The notes below the pieces were generated by a model. That model was not told the origin of the DNA and ran no database searches. It saw only the letters and a list, made by a program, of their open reading frames with translations. The position numbers and the translations under genes are program-made. From contig NZ_CP078089.1 of assembly GCF_022701195.1 (NCBI RefSeq), forward strand, positions 2,170,001 to 2,234,000: DNA of 64,000 nucleotides, read 5' to 3'. This document shows positions 45,707 through 52,346 of this stretch, one piece after another. This DNA comes from Allobaculum mucilyticum (GTDB lineage Bacteria > Bacillota_I > Bacilli_A > Erysipelotrichales > Erysipelotrichaceae). Position 1 is the first letter of the stretch; each line of letters opens with the position of its first letter.

Positions 45707-45919
45707 CTATTTGCTCAGGCGGTTGACGCTCTGAAAGTATTCCGCAAGCGCATCCTGTTCCTGCGGATCTTCCACACGCTTTCCATCAATTTCAAAAGCG
45801 GCCTGTCCGTTTTTTGCGTTCAGCAGAATGGTGACACTCTTTCCCTGGTACATAAAGCTTCCGCCCGGTCTGAAGACATCTTTCGAACCCAGCGGGCTTT
45901 TTCTTTTTTTTGAAGGCAT
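45707..45919 (-). CDS. Small hypothetical protein
   Basis: 70-residue protein, Lys-rich at the N terminus (MPSKKRKSPLGSKDV), then GGSFMYQGKSVTILLNAKNGQAAFEIDGKRVEDPQEQDALAEYFQSVNRL. I do not recognise a family. The ATG at 45919 follows AGAAAGGG, better placed than the in-frame ATG at 45958. A terminator lies downstream on the same strand, supporting a real leftward transcription unit between two rightward genes. Confidence 0.6.
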   Translation of the reverse strand: MPSKKRKSPLGSKDVFRPGGSFMYQGKSVTILLNAKNGQAAFEIDGKRVEDPQEQDALAEYFQSVNRLSK

Positions 45920-46221
45920 TTCGATTTCCCTTTCTGATCCGGATTCATCAAAAAACACCCCGGATCTATGTCTTCATTTTAGTTCACCGCCGCAGTCATG
46001 GAACAGAGCGTGCTTAAAGAGAAGTGGAGAAGACCAGAGGCAGACCAGCGCACTGTCGGCAGAAAAGCAGCGGAAGGAAGAGCAGGCAGAGACAGAGCCA
46101 AACTGCGCGCAGAGAGACTGTATGAAGGCATGAATCATGTTTCCTGCAAAAAGCAATGAGTGATGATCTCTGAGAGTTGACCGAATTGACAGGGTTTTTA
46201 TAATAAAAGACGCAAACCATT

Positions 46222-46325
46222 CTTCAGGGCAGGGTGAAATTCCCTACTGGCGGTAAACTCCGCGAACCTTCGGGCCGAGCCGTGTGAAATTCCGGCAGCA
46301 ACAGTTAAAGTCTGGATGAAAGAAG
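46222..46325 (+). promoter_or_regulatory. FMN riboswitch (RFN element)
   Basis: Starts CTTCAGGGCAGGGTGAAATT and CCCTACTGGCGGTAAA, continues with the GTGAAATTCCGGCAGC arm and ends AGTCTGGATGAAAGAAG, all conserved RFN blocks in order. It binds flavin mononucleotide. Downstream is a terminator and the riboflavin transporter gene ribU. Confidence 0.97.
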
Positions 46326-46355
46326 AACTTTTTTTGTGCGCATTTTTCTGTACAC

Positions 46356-46389
46356 AAACCTGGAAGATGGACTATTGCAGGTTTTCTTT
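46356..46389 (+). terminator. Terminator in the FMN riboswitch expression platform
   Basis: AAACCTG...CAGGTTT stem with a 15-base loop followed by TCTTTG. It sits between the aptamer and ribU, so FMN binding would favour premature termination, the usual arrangement. Confidence 0.65.
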
Positions 46390-46412
46390 GTGAACAGGAG
46401 GTGCAATACACT

Positions 46413-47063
46413 GTGAAAAAAATTTCAACAAAGAAAATGACTGCCCTGGCGCTGATGAGCGCCCTGGCAGCGGTACTCTGCCTGATGCTCCGCGTCCCGC
46501 TTGTACCCTCGCTGGGCTTTCTGACCTACGATCCGAAAGACGTCGTCATCGGAATGGCCGGTTTTCTGTTCGGACCCTGGTCCGCTGCGATCGTTTCGGC
46601 GATCTCCTCTGCAATTGAGCTGCTCTTTCGCGGAGGCAACATCATCGACTGGATGATGAACGTTCTCTCAAGCTGTACCTTTGTCTGTACAGCGGCCGTC
46701 ATCTACCGTCGCATGCATTCCAAAAACGGAGCATTTATCGGCCTTGTAGCCGGTATGGTTGTACAGGTTCTGGCCATGCTTCTGTGGAACTACGTCATGG
46801 ATCCGATCTACTTTGGAATGCCAAGAGAGGCTGTTGTGGCCATGCTTCCGGCAATTGCGCTCTTCAACGTCCTCAAGTGCCTGATCAACTCTGTCATTCT
46901 GCTTCTGATCTACAAGCCGATTTCCAATGCGCTCAAGCGCTCCGGCCTGATTCAGAAAAAAGAAGAAGAGCATGTCTCGGATAAAAAAGCCATGGCTGTT
47001 GTCGGAACGTTTCTCATGATTACGGCTGTGGTGATTCTTCTGAGCGTAGCCAACCTGATCTAG
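46413..47063 (+). CDS. ribU: Riboflavin ECF transporter S component RibU
   Basis: 216-residue membrane protein with five or six helices that captures riboflavin for an energy-coupling-factor transporter (the ECF ATPases are encoded elsewhere). TYDPKDVVIGMAGFLFGPWSAAIVSAISSAIE is characteristic of RibU. The frame opens earlier, but the GTG at 46413 is correctly spaced (10 bases) from AGGAGG. Direct control by the FMN riboswitch supports the assignment. Confidence 0.93.
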   Translation: MKKISTKKMTALALMSALAAVLCLMLRVPLVPSLGFLTYDPKDVVIGMAGFLFGPWSAAIVSAISSAIELLFRGGNIIDWMMNVLSSCTFVCTAAVIYRRMHSKNGAFIGLVAGMVVQVLAMLLWNYVMDPIYFGMPREAVVAMLPAIALFNVLKCLINSVILLLIYKPISNALKRSGLIQKKEEEHVSDKKAMAVVGTFLMITAVVILLSVANLI

Positions 47064-47142
47064 CCCGTTCTGCCGGCAGATCCGGCATAATACAGACAAT
47101 CCGATCGATTAGCCGGAAGAGACCGGCAGGGAGATAAATACA

Positions 47143-47610
47143 ATGGAAAAAACAATGGATTTTGAAAAAGCCGTAGAAATCTATCACGGCAAGCTGGGGA
47201 ACTGGAAAATCATGGCTCTTGCAAGCTGCCATGACAACTATCCGATGGTGCGCAATGTTTCCTGCATCTTCTACAACGAGAAGATCTACTTCAAGACAGA
47301 CAAGAACTTCCGCAAGACCAGGCAGCTTTACGAAAACGCGCGCGTAGCAATGTGCTTCAACGGTACGCAGGTTGAGGGTGAAGCCAAAATCACCGGACTG
47401 GTCACCGAAGAAGAAGGACGCGTCTTCGAAAAGAAATATAAGGAATACCTCTGGCAGTCCTACAACGCCTATTCGCATGAAGATACAGAGATTCTTGTCG
47501 AAGTCACTCCGCATTTCGTTGAGATCTGGGATGAAGATGAAAACCGCAACGCTTTCCAGATTTTCATCGACTTCGATAAAAAAGAAGCCATCTACAAGCC
47601 TTACGACTAA
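47143..47610 (+). CDS. Pyridoxamine 5'-phosphate oxidase-like flavin-binding protein
   Basis: 155-residue protein with the split-barrel flavin-binding fold: MALASCHDNYPMVRNVSCIFYNEKIYFKTDKNFRKTRQLYENARVAMCF is the PNPOx-like core. Substrate is unknown. It lies 79 bases after ribU with its own GGGAGA site and before a terminator, so it is probably co-transcribed under the FMN riboswitch; an FMN-using enzyme would fit that regulation. Confidence 0.85.
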   Translation: MEKTMDFEKAVEIYHGKLGNWKIMALASCHDNYPMVRNVSCIFYNEKIYFKTDKNFRKTRQLYENARVAMCFNGTQVEGEAKITGLVTEEEGRVFEKKYKEYLWQSYNAYSHEDTEILVEVTPHFVEIWDEDENRNAFQIFIDFDKKEAIYKPYD

Positions 47611-47635
47611 AAACACATCCAAAATGAACTCAATC

Positions 47636-47678
47636 AGAAGAGCAGACCGGACAGAATCTGGTTCTGCTCTTCTTTTTT
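47636..47678 (+). terminator. Terminator of the ribU unit
   Basis: AGAAGAGCAGACC pairs with GGTTCTGCTCTTCT followed by TTTTT. Confidence 0.88.
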
Positions 47679-47740
47679 CTGCCTGGAGTCCGGGCCAGCG
47701 GCTGGGCGCAAAGAAAAAATTGAGAAATTGAGGTAAAAAG

Positions 47741-47769
47741 TTGACATCCTATTGAAGGGAAGATAATAT
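47741..47769 (+). promoter_or_regulatory. Sigma-A promoter of the tRNA-His gene
   Basis: TTGACA (47741-47746), 17-base spacer, TAATAT (47764-47769), 17 bases before the mature tRNA. Confidence 0.85.
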
Positions 47770-47785
47770 AACTAAGCATTCAGAT

Positions 47786-47862
47786 GGCGGTTGTGGTGAA
47801 GCGGTTAACACAGCGGATTGTGGCTCCGTCATGCGCGCGTTCGAATCGCGTCAGCCGCCCCA
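47786..47862 (+). tRNA. tRNA-His (GTG)
   Basis: Cloverleaf with encoded extra 5' G (G-1) pairing the discriminator C, anticodon loop TTGTGGC (anticodon GTG), T arm GTTCGAATC, and encoded 3' CCA at 47860-47862. Confidence 0.97.
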
Positions 47863-47899
47863 GAAGAATACAACAGAGCGTGCTCTGTTAATATACTTT

Positions 47900-47940
47900 A
47901 AAAAATGGCCTTTCTTCAGATGAGGAAAGGTCATTTTTTA
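47900..47940 (+). terminator. Terminator after tRNA-His
   Basis: AAAAATGGCCTTTC pairs with GGAAAGGTCATTTTT (one G-U) with a T run. Confidence 0.85.
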
Positions 47941-48127
47941 TGTCCGAAAGAGTAGAACGATTCTAGCTTCGGATGCTGATCTGGACAGGATGATTCCGGA
48001 AAGAGGATATGTGAAAATGTGGAATTCATGATTTTCGGTTCATCAAAGGAACATCGTATAATAGACTGAGTTTTTGACTGGAACCGTCCAGAGAATCCGC
48101 AGGATTCTGAAAGGGGAGCTGATACGA

Positions 48128-49354
48128 ATGAGTACATATCGTTTAGAGACGGAGATTCCAAAGGAGGAGTTTGATGCGTTTGTGGAAAACTCGCCTTACT
48201 GCAATCTTCTTCAGTCCTACAGCTGGGCGCAGATCAAATCCAACTGGAATCATCTGCACACAGGCCTGTATAAAGACGGGGAGCTTGTCGGCACAGCCCT
48301 TGTTCTGATCAAACGGCTACCAGGCGGCTTTACCATGATGTATATTCCGCGCGGCCCGATCGTTGACTATGACGATCAGGAAACAGTCCGTGCGTTTCTT
48401 GAAGCACTGAAAAAAGAAGGAAAGAAGCACCGTACGCTGTTTATCAAGTTCGATCCGGGCATTGAAGTCGGCCGCTATCCTTCTTATGACAAAGAACGTC
48501 CCAGAAACGGGAATGAGAAATACGTAAAATCGCTTGAAGAAGCCGGTGCGATCCACCAGGGCTTTTCCATGAAGATCGAAGAAGCCATTCAGGCACGTTT
48601 CCACTCGATTCTCGACAAGCCGGAAGATCTTCTTGCCGCAATGCCAAAGAAGACCAAAAAGCTCGTCAAAGAGGCTGAGAAGCGCCATCTGGACATTATT
48701 TCCGGACGGGATGAGCTGCTCGATGATTTTGCGGCTATGGTCGCCATGACCGAATCCCGCAAGCATGTATCGCTTCGAAACCGGGAGTACTTCAAAAAGC
48801 TTCTGGATACGTATGGCGATGATTCCATTATCATGCTGGCAATGGCTGATCCGGCCCGTATCAGACAGGAGTGCCAGGCACGCCTGGATGATCTGAACGC
48901 GCAGCTTGAAGCTCTGCCGGAAAACCAGAAAAAGAAACGCTTCACGCTTGAAGAGCAGAAGGCTTCTGCCCAGAAAGATATGAATATCGTCGATGAAATC
49001 ATCAAAGAGGTCGGAAGTGACGAAGTCCGTCCGATTGCCGGCGTCCTTTCTGTAAAATATGGAAAAAGCGCAGAGATGCTGTATGCGGGCATGGATGAGC
49101 GGTTCCGCCGCTTCATGCCGCAGTACAAAACGTATCTGGAAAACTTCCAGTGGGCATTTGATAAAGGATGCACGGAATTCTCCATGGGCGGCGTTGAAGG
49201 ATCGCTCGATGACGGTCTGACGCATTTCAAGGACAATTTTGCGCCTCTGATCCACGAATACATCGGCGAGTTTGATCTGCCGGTCAGCCGGCTGCTCTAT
49301 AAGCCAAGCAAGTTTGCCTACGAAAAGAAACGCGCTTCCCTGAAGGAGTCCTGA
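48128..49354 (+). CDS. FemAB/MurM-type peptidoglycan bridge aminoacyltransferase
   Basis: 408-residue protein of the Fem family, which adds amino acids from aminoacyl-tRNA to the lipid II stem peptide to form interpeptide bridges. Two GNAT-like halves: LLQSYSWAQIKSNWNH ... IPRGPIVDY at the N terminus and MLYAGMDERFRRFMPQYKTYLENFQWAFDKGCTEFSMGGVEG in the second. A coiled-coil arm (RIRQECQARLDDLNAQLEALPENQKKK...DMNIVDEII) lies between them. Frame extends to 48074, but the ATG at 48128 has AAAGGGGAG. Which residue it adds is unknown. Overlaps the next gene as TGATG. Confidence 0.92.
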   Translation: MSTYRLETEIPKEEFDAFVENSPYCNLLQSYSWAQIKSNWNHLHTGLYKDGELVGTALVLIKRLPGGFTMMYIPRGPIVDYDDQETVRAFLEALKKEGKKHRTLFIKFDPGIEVGRYPSYDKERPRNGNEKYVKSLEEAGAIHQGFSMKIEEAIQARFHSILDKPEDLLAAMPKKTKKLVKEAEKRHLDIISGRDELLDDFAAMVAMTESRKHVSLRNREYFKKLLDTYGDDSIIMLAMADPARIRQECQARLDDLNAQLEALPENQKKKRFTLEEQKASAQKDMNIVDEIIKEVGSDEVRPIAGVLSVKYGKSAEMLYAGMDERFRRFMPQYKTYLENFQWAFDKGCTEFSMGGVEGSLDDGLTHFKDNFAPLIHEYIGEFDLPVSRLLYKPSKFAYEKKRASLKES

Positions 49355-49992
49355 TGAATGTACTGAAAAAATCTGCAGCCCTGCTTGCCGCTGTCGCACT
49401 TCTTTTTGCAGGCTGCGCCGCTCCTGCTTCTAATGCCTCAGAAAAGGCTTCGTCGAGCGCTGAAGGCTCATCGAAGCCCTACGGCTGCCCGGCTGATGAA
49501 AGCAGCTGTGAGGCGGCTTCAGAGAGCCCCCGTGAGGAATATCAGCGCCTGGTTGAGTCGTATACGCCCATCAGCTTTGATGAAGCAATCGACCTTTTTG
49601 AGACCAAAGACAGCGCTCTGGTGTACTTCGGCTTTCCGGACTGTCCGTGGTGCGATGAAGTCGTTCCGATTCTCAGCGAGCTTGCCAAAGAACAGGGCGT
49701 AGAAGTTCTGTATGTCCGTACGCGCGATGATGAAAAGACGCGTCTGTATACCGACGAACAGCGCGATGAAATCAAACCGTATCTGTCTGATTACATCCGC
49801 AATAACCTGAAAGGCGAGCCGACGCTCTATGTACCCCTTGTCATCAGTATCCGTGATGGCAAAGTCTCGCAAGGCCATCAGGGCACTGTAGACGAGCATG
49901 ACGCCAAAGAACGCGTAATGATAGATGAAGAGCGCCAGGAAGTCGAAGACGAACTGCGCAAGATTGTCGATGATGCCGCCAGAAAAGACTAG
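49354..49992 (+). CDS. Thioredoxin-like lipoprotein with CPWC active site
   Basis: 212-residue predicted lipoprotein: signal peptide MNVLKKSAALLAAVALLFAGC with lipobox LFAGC (Cys21), a Ser/Ala-rich linker, then a thioredoxin-like domain with LVYFGFPDCPWCDEVVPIL, redox motif CPWC. Probably a membrane-anchored extracytoplasmic thiol-disulfide oxidoreductase. Translation is coupled to the FemAB gene by overlap, which suggests an envelope role. Extra cysteines at PYGCPADESSC lie in the linker. Confidence 0.85.
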   Translation: MNVLKKSAALLAAVALLFAGCAAPASNASEKASSSAEGSSKPYGCPADESSCEAASESPREEYQRLVESYTPISFDEAIDLFETKDSALVYFGFPDCPWCDEVVPILSELAKEQGVEVLYVRTRDDEKTRLYTDEQRDEIKPYLSDYIRNNLKGEPTLYVPLVISIRDGKVSQGHQGTVDEHDAKERVMIDEERQEVEDELRKIVDDAARKD

Positions 49993-50075
49993 CTGCACGC
50001 TGTCTGTTCCATATCTGTTCAATCAATTCTCTATTTAATCAATTCATCCCGATCTAAAAATTTTGAACATAAAAC

Positions 50076-50123
50076 AAATCCCTTCAGTTCTGGATCATGG
50101 AATTCAGAGCTGAAGGGATTTTT
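50076..50123 (+). terminator. Terminator after the FemAB-lipoprotein pair
   Basis: AAATCCCTTCAG / CTGAAGGGATTT, 12-bp perfect stem, long loop, followed by TTAG. Confidence 0.85.
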
Positions 50124-50360
50124 AGATATTCGGATCAGGAGAAGAGAAAACAGATCGGCAGTGCCGGTGCTATGTAACAAAGACGTAAGAGTACAAAATG
50201 GATCGACAGACAGTTCGGAGGGAAAAGAAGAATGGAAAACCAAACACTGAATACGGAATCCGGAAGGATACAGATCCGGATGGCCTGCAGGAAAAGAAGG
50301 AAGAGAAGATAAGAAAGGAGGATCCTGGAGTACAGGGAAGAAGAATCGGGAAAAAAGTAG
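50124..50360. other. Gap between the FemAB pair and the tRNA cluster
   Basis: No gene seen; purine-rich plus strand (runs of GAAAAGAAGGAAGAGAAG type). Confidence 0.4.
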
Positions 50361-50390
50361 AAATAAAAAAAGGACCAGATAATCGGTCCT
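50361..50390 (-). terminator. Leftward terminator of the tRNA cluster
   Basis: On the minus strand AGGACC-GATTATCT-GGTCCT followed by TTTTTTT. Confidence 0.88.
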
Positions 50391-50401
50391 GAATATTCAA
50401 G

Positions 50402-50475
50402 TGGAGCAGATGAGGGGAATCGAACCCCCGTATCGACCATGGCAAGGTCGTGTTCTACCATTGAACTACATCTGC
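50402..50475 (-). tRNA. tRNA-Gly (GCC), copy B
   Basis: Acceptor GCAGATG/CATCTGC, anticodon loop CTTGCCA with GCC, T arm GGTTCGATT, discriminator T and encoded CCA. Confidence 0.97.
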
Positions 50476-50480
50476 ATAAA

Positions 50481-50557
50481 TGGCGGTCCAAACGGGACTC
50501 GAACCCGCAACCCCCTCCGTGACAGGGAGGTACGCTAACCAATTGCGCCATTGGACC
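50481..50557 (-). tRNA. tRNA-Asp (GTC), copy B
   Basis: Acceptor GGTCCAA/TTGGACC, anticodon GTC in CTGTCAC, T arm GGTTCGAGTCC, discriminator G and encoded CCA. Confidence 0.97.
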
Positions 50558-50573
50558 TGAAACAAGAAATAAA

Positions 50574-50647
50574 TGGAGCAGATGAGGGGAATCGAACCCC
50601 CGTATCGACCATGGCAAGGTCGTGTTCTACCATTGAACTACATCTGC
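50574..50647 (-). tRNA. tRNA-Gly (GCC), copy A
   Basis: Sequence identical to the Gly tRNA at 50402-50475, including CCA. Confidence 0.97.
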
Positions 50648-50652
50648 ATAAG

Positions 50653-50729
50653 TGGCGGTCCAAACGGGACTCGAACCCGCAACCCCCTCCGTGACAGGGA
50701 GGTACGCTAACCAATTGCGCCATTGGACC
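50653..50729 (-). tRNA. tRNA-Asp (GTC), copy A
   Basis: Sequence identical to the Asp tRNA at 50481-50557, including CCA. Confidence 0.97.
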
Positions 50730-50733
50730 ATTG

Positions 50734-50824
50734 TGGCGGAGAAGGAGAGATTTGAACTCTCGCGCCAGTTTCCCGACCTACACCCTTAGCAGGGGCGCCT
50801 CTTCAACCACTTGAGTACTTCTCC
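50734..50824 (-). tRNA. tRNA-Ser (GCT)
   Basis: 91-base class II tRNA with acceptor GGAGAAG/CTTCTCC, long variable arm, anticodon GCT in CTGCTAA, and encoded CCA. First tRNA of the leftward cluster. Confidence 0.96.
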
Positions 50825-50862
50825 AAGGATGTTTTCTTTTGTTTCTTTGCGATTGCCTGATT

Positions 50863-50891
50863 ATCTTAACACGCTCTCTGTGACCCTGCAA
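50863..50891 (-). promoter_or_regulatory. Promoter of the tRNA cluster
   Basis: On the minus strand TTGCAG (50886-50891), 17-base spacer and TAAGAT (50863-50868), 38 bases upstream of tRNA-Ser. Confidence 0.75.
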
Positions 50892-51061
50892 CCCTTAGTT
50901 GAACTTTTTTCGAAAGTTTTTTGCGGTCCGAAGACCGTCTTCGGATTGAGTGATCAGTGAAAGCGAGTGACCAGGCGGCCTGCCAGGCAGGCCCGGGAAA
51001 CCCCGCGAGAAAGAAGATACAGGTATTTTGATCAGAATGCAAATAGAAATTGTGCAAAAAG
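50892..51061. other. Hairpin-rich gap upstream of the tRNA promoter
   Basis: No gene. Two inverted repeats: TCCGAAGAC/GTCTTCGGA around 50925-50945 and GCCTGCC/GGCAGGC around 50978-50992. Function not evident. Confidence 0.35.
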
Positions 51062-51095
51062 AAAAATAAAAATGATCCGGCACTCAGGCCGGATC
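51062..51095 (-). terminator. Leftward terminator of the membrane protein gene at 51127
   Basis: On the minus strand GATCCGGC-CTGAGT-GCCGGATC followed by ATTTTTATTTTTC. Confidence 0.88.
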
Positions 51096-51126
51096 GGAAA
51101 GCAGGGAAAAGATTCAGAAAGGGAAA

Positions 51127-51915
51127 TCAATCTTTGATGGCATAGCGCACAGCTGAAGAAGCCAGTTCATCGAGACTTTCTTCAAGCGCCTGACCGGAAG
51201 AAGACACATTGTTCTGTCTGGCATTCAGCAGCTCATCGCATACACAGCTGATCCGGACACTGATCTCCCTGGCATCATGGACGTATTTTTCAAGAAGAGC
51301 GATTCGCTTTTCGCTGGGAGTTCCGGAGGCAAAGATTCCGGCGGCCTCCTTTGTATTGTGTTCGATGTCTTCGAGTGTCTGATACGCCTTGTCAAGAACT
51401 GTTTTATAGCGAGTCTGGGTAATGAAGGAATCGCCAAATGAGCGGTCGACCAGAGCATATAACGGGGCCTTGCTTTGCAGGGCCTCTTTTCTGATCTTGG
51501 CAAGCGCGTCAATTTTCTTCTGGTATACCTGCGGAAGAGGCTTAGGCGGAAGCGGATGGTCTGTCTGGTCCGGCAAAGTCATCAGCTTAGGCAGTCCTGG
51601 GTCCTGATCTTTAAGCGGAAGCTGAAGATATTTGCCAGGAACAGCGGGGATGGCTTTTTTAAGGTGACTGAGATGAACCATGCTGCCAATAGCACCGGCA
51701 AGCACAAGGACAGACAGTCCGACTAGAATGAGCGGGTATGCAAGAGCAGAGAGCGGATTAAACAGAATCGTGAAAAGATTGAAGTTCACAAGCGCTGCAG
51801 GGAGCAGGAAAATGGACAGAATGAAAAGAATCCAGAAAACTGATGCGAGGATTCGCCAGACGCTGATGCGGCGGGCAATCTGTGCAGGGTCAGGAGACGG
51901 GTGATAAGAAGACAT
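51127..51915 (-). CDS. Membrane protein of unknown function with helical cytoplasmic domain
   Basis: 262 residues. Two hydrophobic helices near the N terminus (VFWILFILSIFLLPAALVNF and YPLILVGLSVLVLAGAIGSMV), a Pro-rich linker, then a mainly helical charged domain (YQKKIDALAKIRKEA ... LEKYVHDAREISVRISCVCDELL). The layout recalls XpaC-type partners of TelA proteins, but the sequence match is not clear, so I leave it unassigned. The ATG at 51915 is well supported by AGGAGGTC. Monocistronic. Confidence 0.75.
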   Translation of the reverse strand: MSSYHPSPDPAQIARRISVWRILASVFWILFILSIFLLPAALVNFNLFTILFNPLSALAYPLILVGLSVLVLAGAIGSMVHLSHLKKAIPAVPGKYLQLPLKDQDPGLPKLMTLPDQTDHPLPPKPLPQVYQKKIDALAKIRKEALQSKAPLYALVDRSFGDSFITQTRYKTVLDKAYQTLEDIEHNTKEAAGIFASGTPSEKRIALLEKYVHDAREISVRISCVCDELLNARQNNVSSSGQALEESLDELASSAVRYAIKD

Positions 51916-52346
51916 GATTCAGGACCTCCTTTGCAGAACAAGAAGTACATATTCTGACGACTGCCTGATTGCCTGTATTGTAACAAAGGCCAAAGCGGGC
52001 AAGAATCATGCCGCCATTCCAAAGCCATCCCCATCCGCATGAATCTTTGAAAGGTTTCCTTAAACAGGAACGAAAAGATTCTTAAGCGTTTTTTCAGCTT
52101 TCTGAAGACCGGACAGAGAGATGGATCCGGGCCGGATGCCATCCGGATTCAGATGCTTTTTACAAAATGTTGAAAAAAGCTTTAAAGATTCAATTAATGC
52201 ATAAGCGGGGCTTGTGTTCTGTGCAATACTGTCCATAGAAATTTTTCAGAGCGGTTAAAAACGAAAAAAGATGGATACCTATGCAGGAAACATGGCTTTA
52301 CCATTTCTGCTTTGCCATAAATCATCTGCTTTTTAGACAGAAAAAC
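51916..52346. other. 431-bp region between the membrane protein gene and IS-B copy 1
   Basis: No convincing gene. It must contain the leftward promoter for the membrane protein. It may also contain the original upstream region of the GntR gene, now separated from that gene by IS-B. The last nine bases (52338-52346) are one half of the IS-B target duplication. Confidence 0.45.

Larger units (their letters stand above)
50402..50729 (-). repeat. Tandem duplication of the Gly-Asp tRNA pair (172-bp period)
   Basis: The 156-base block Gly-spacer-Asp at 50402-50557 recurs at 50574-50729. The five-base spacers differ by one base (ATAAA and ATAAG); otherwise the blocks look identical. Confidence 0.92.

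Noticed and set aside
48317-49399. 360-codon leftward open frame
   Set aside because: Antisense to the FemAB gene, which has clear family motifs in the other strand.
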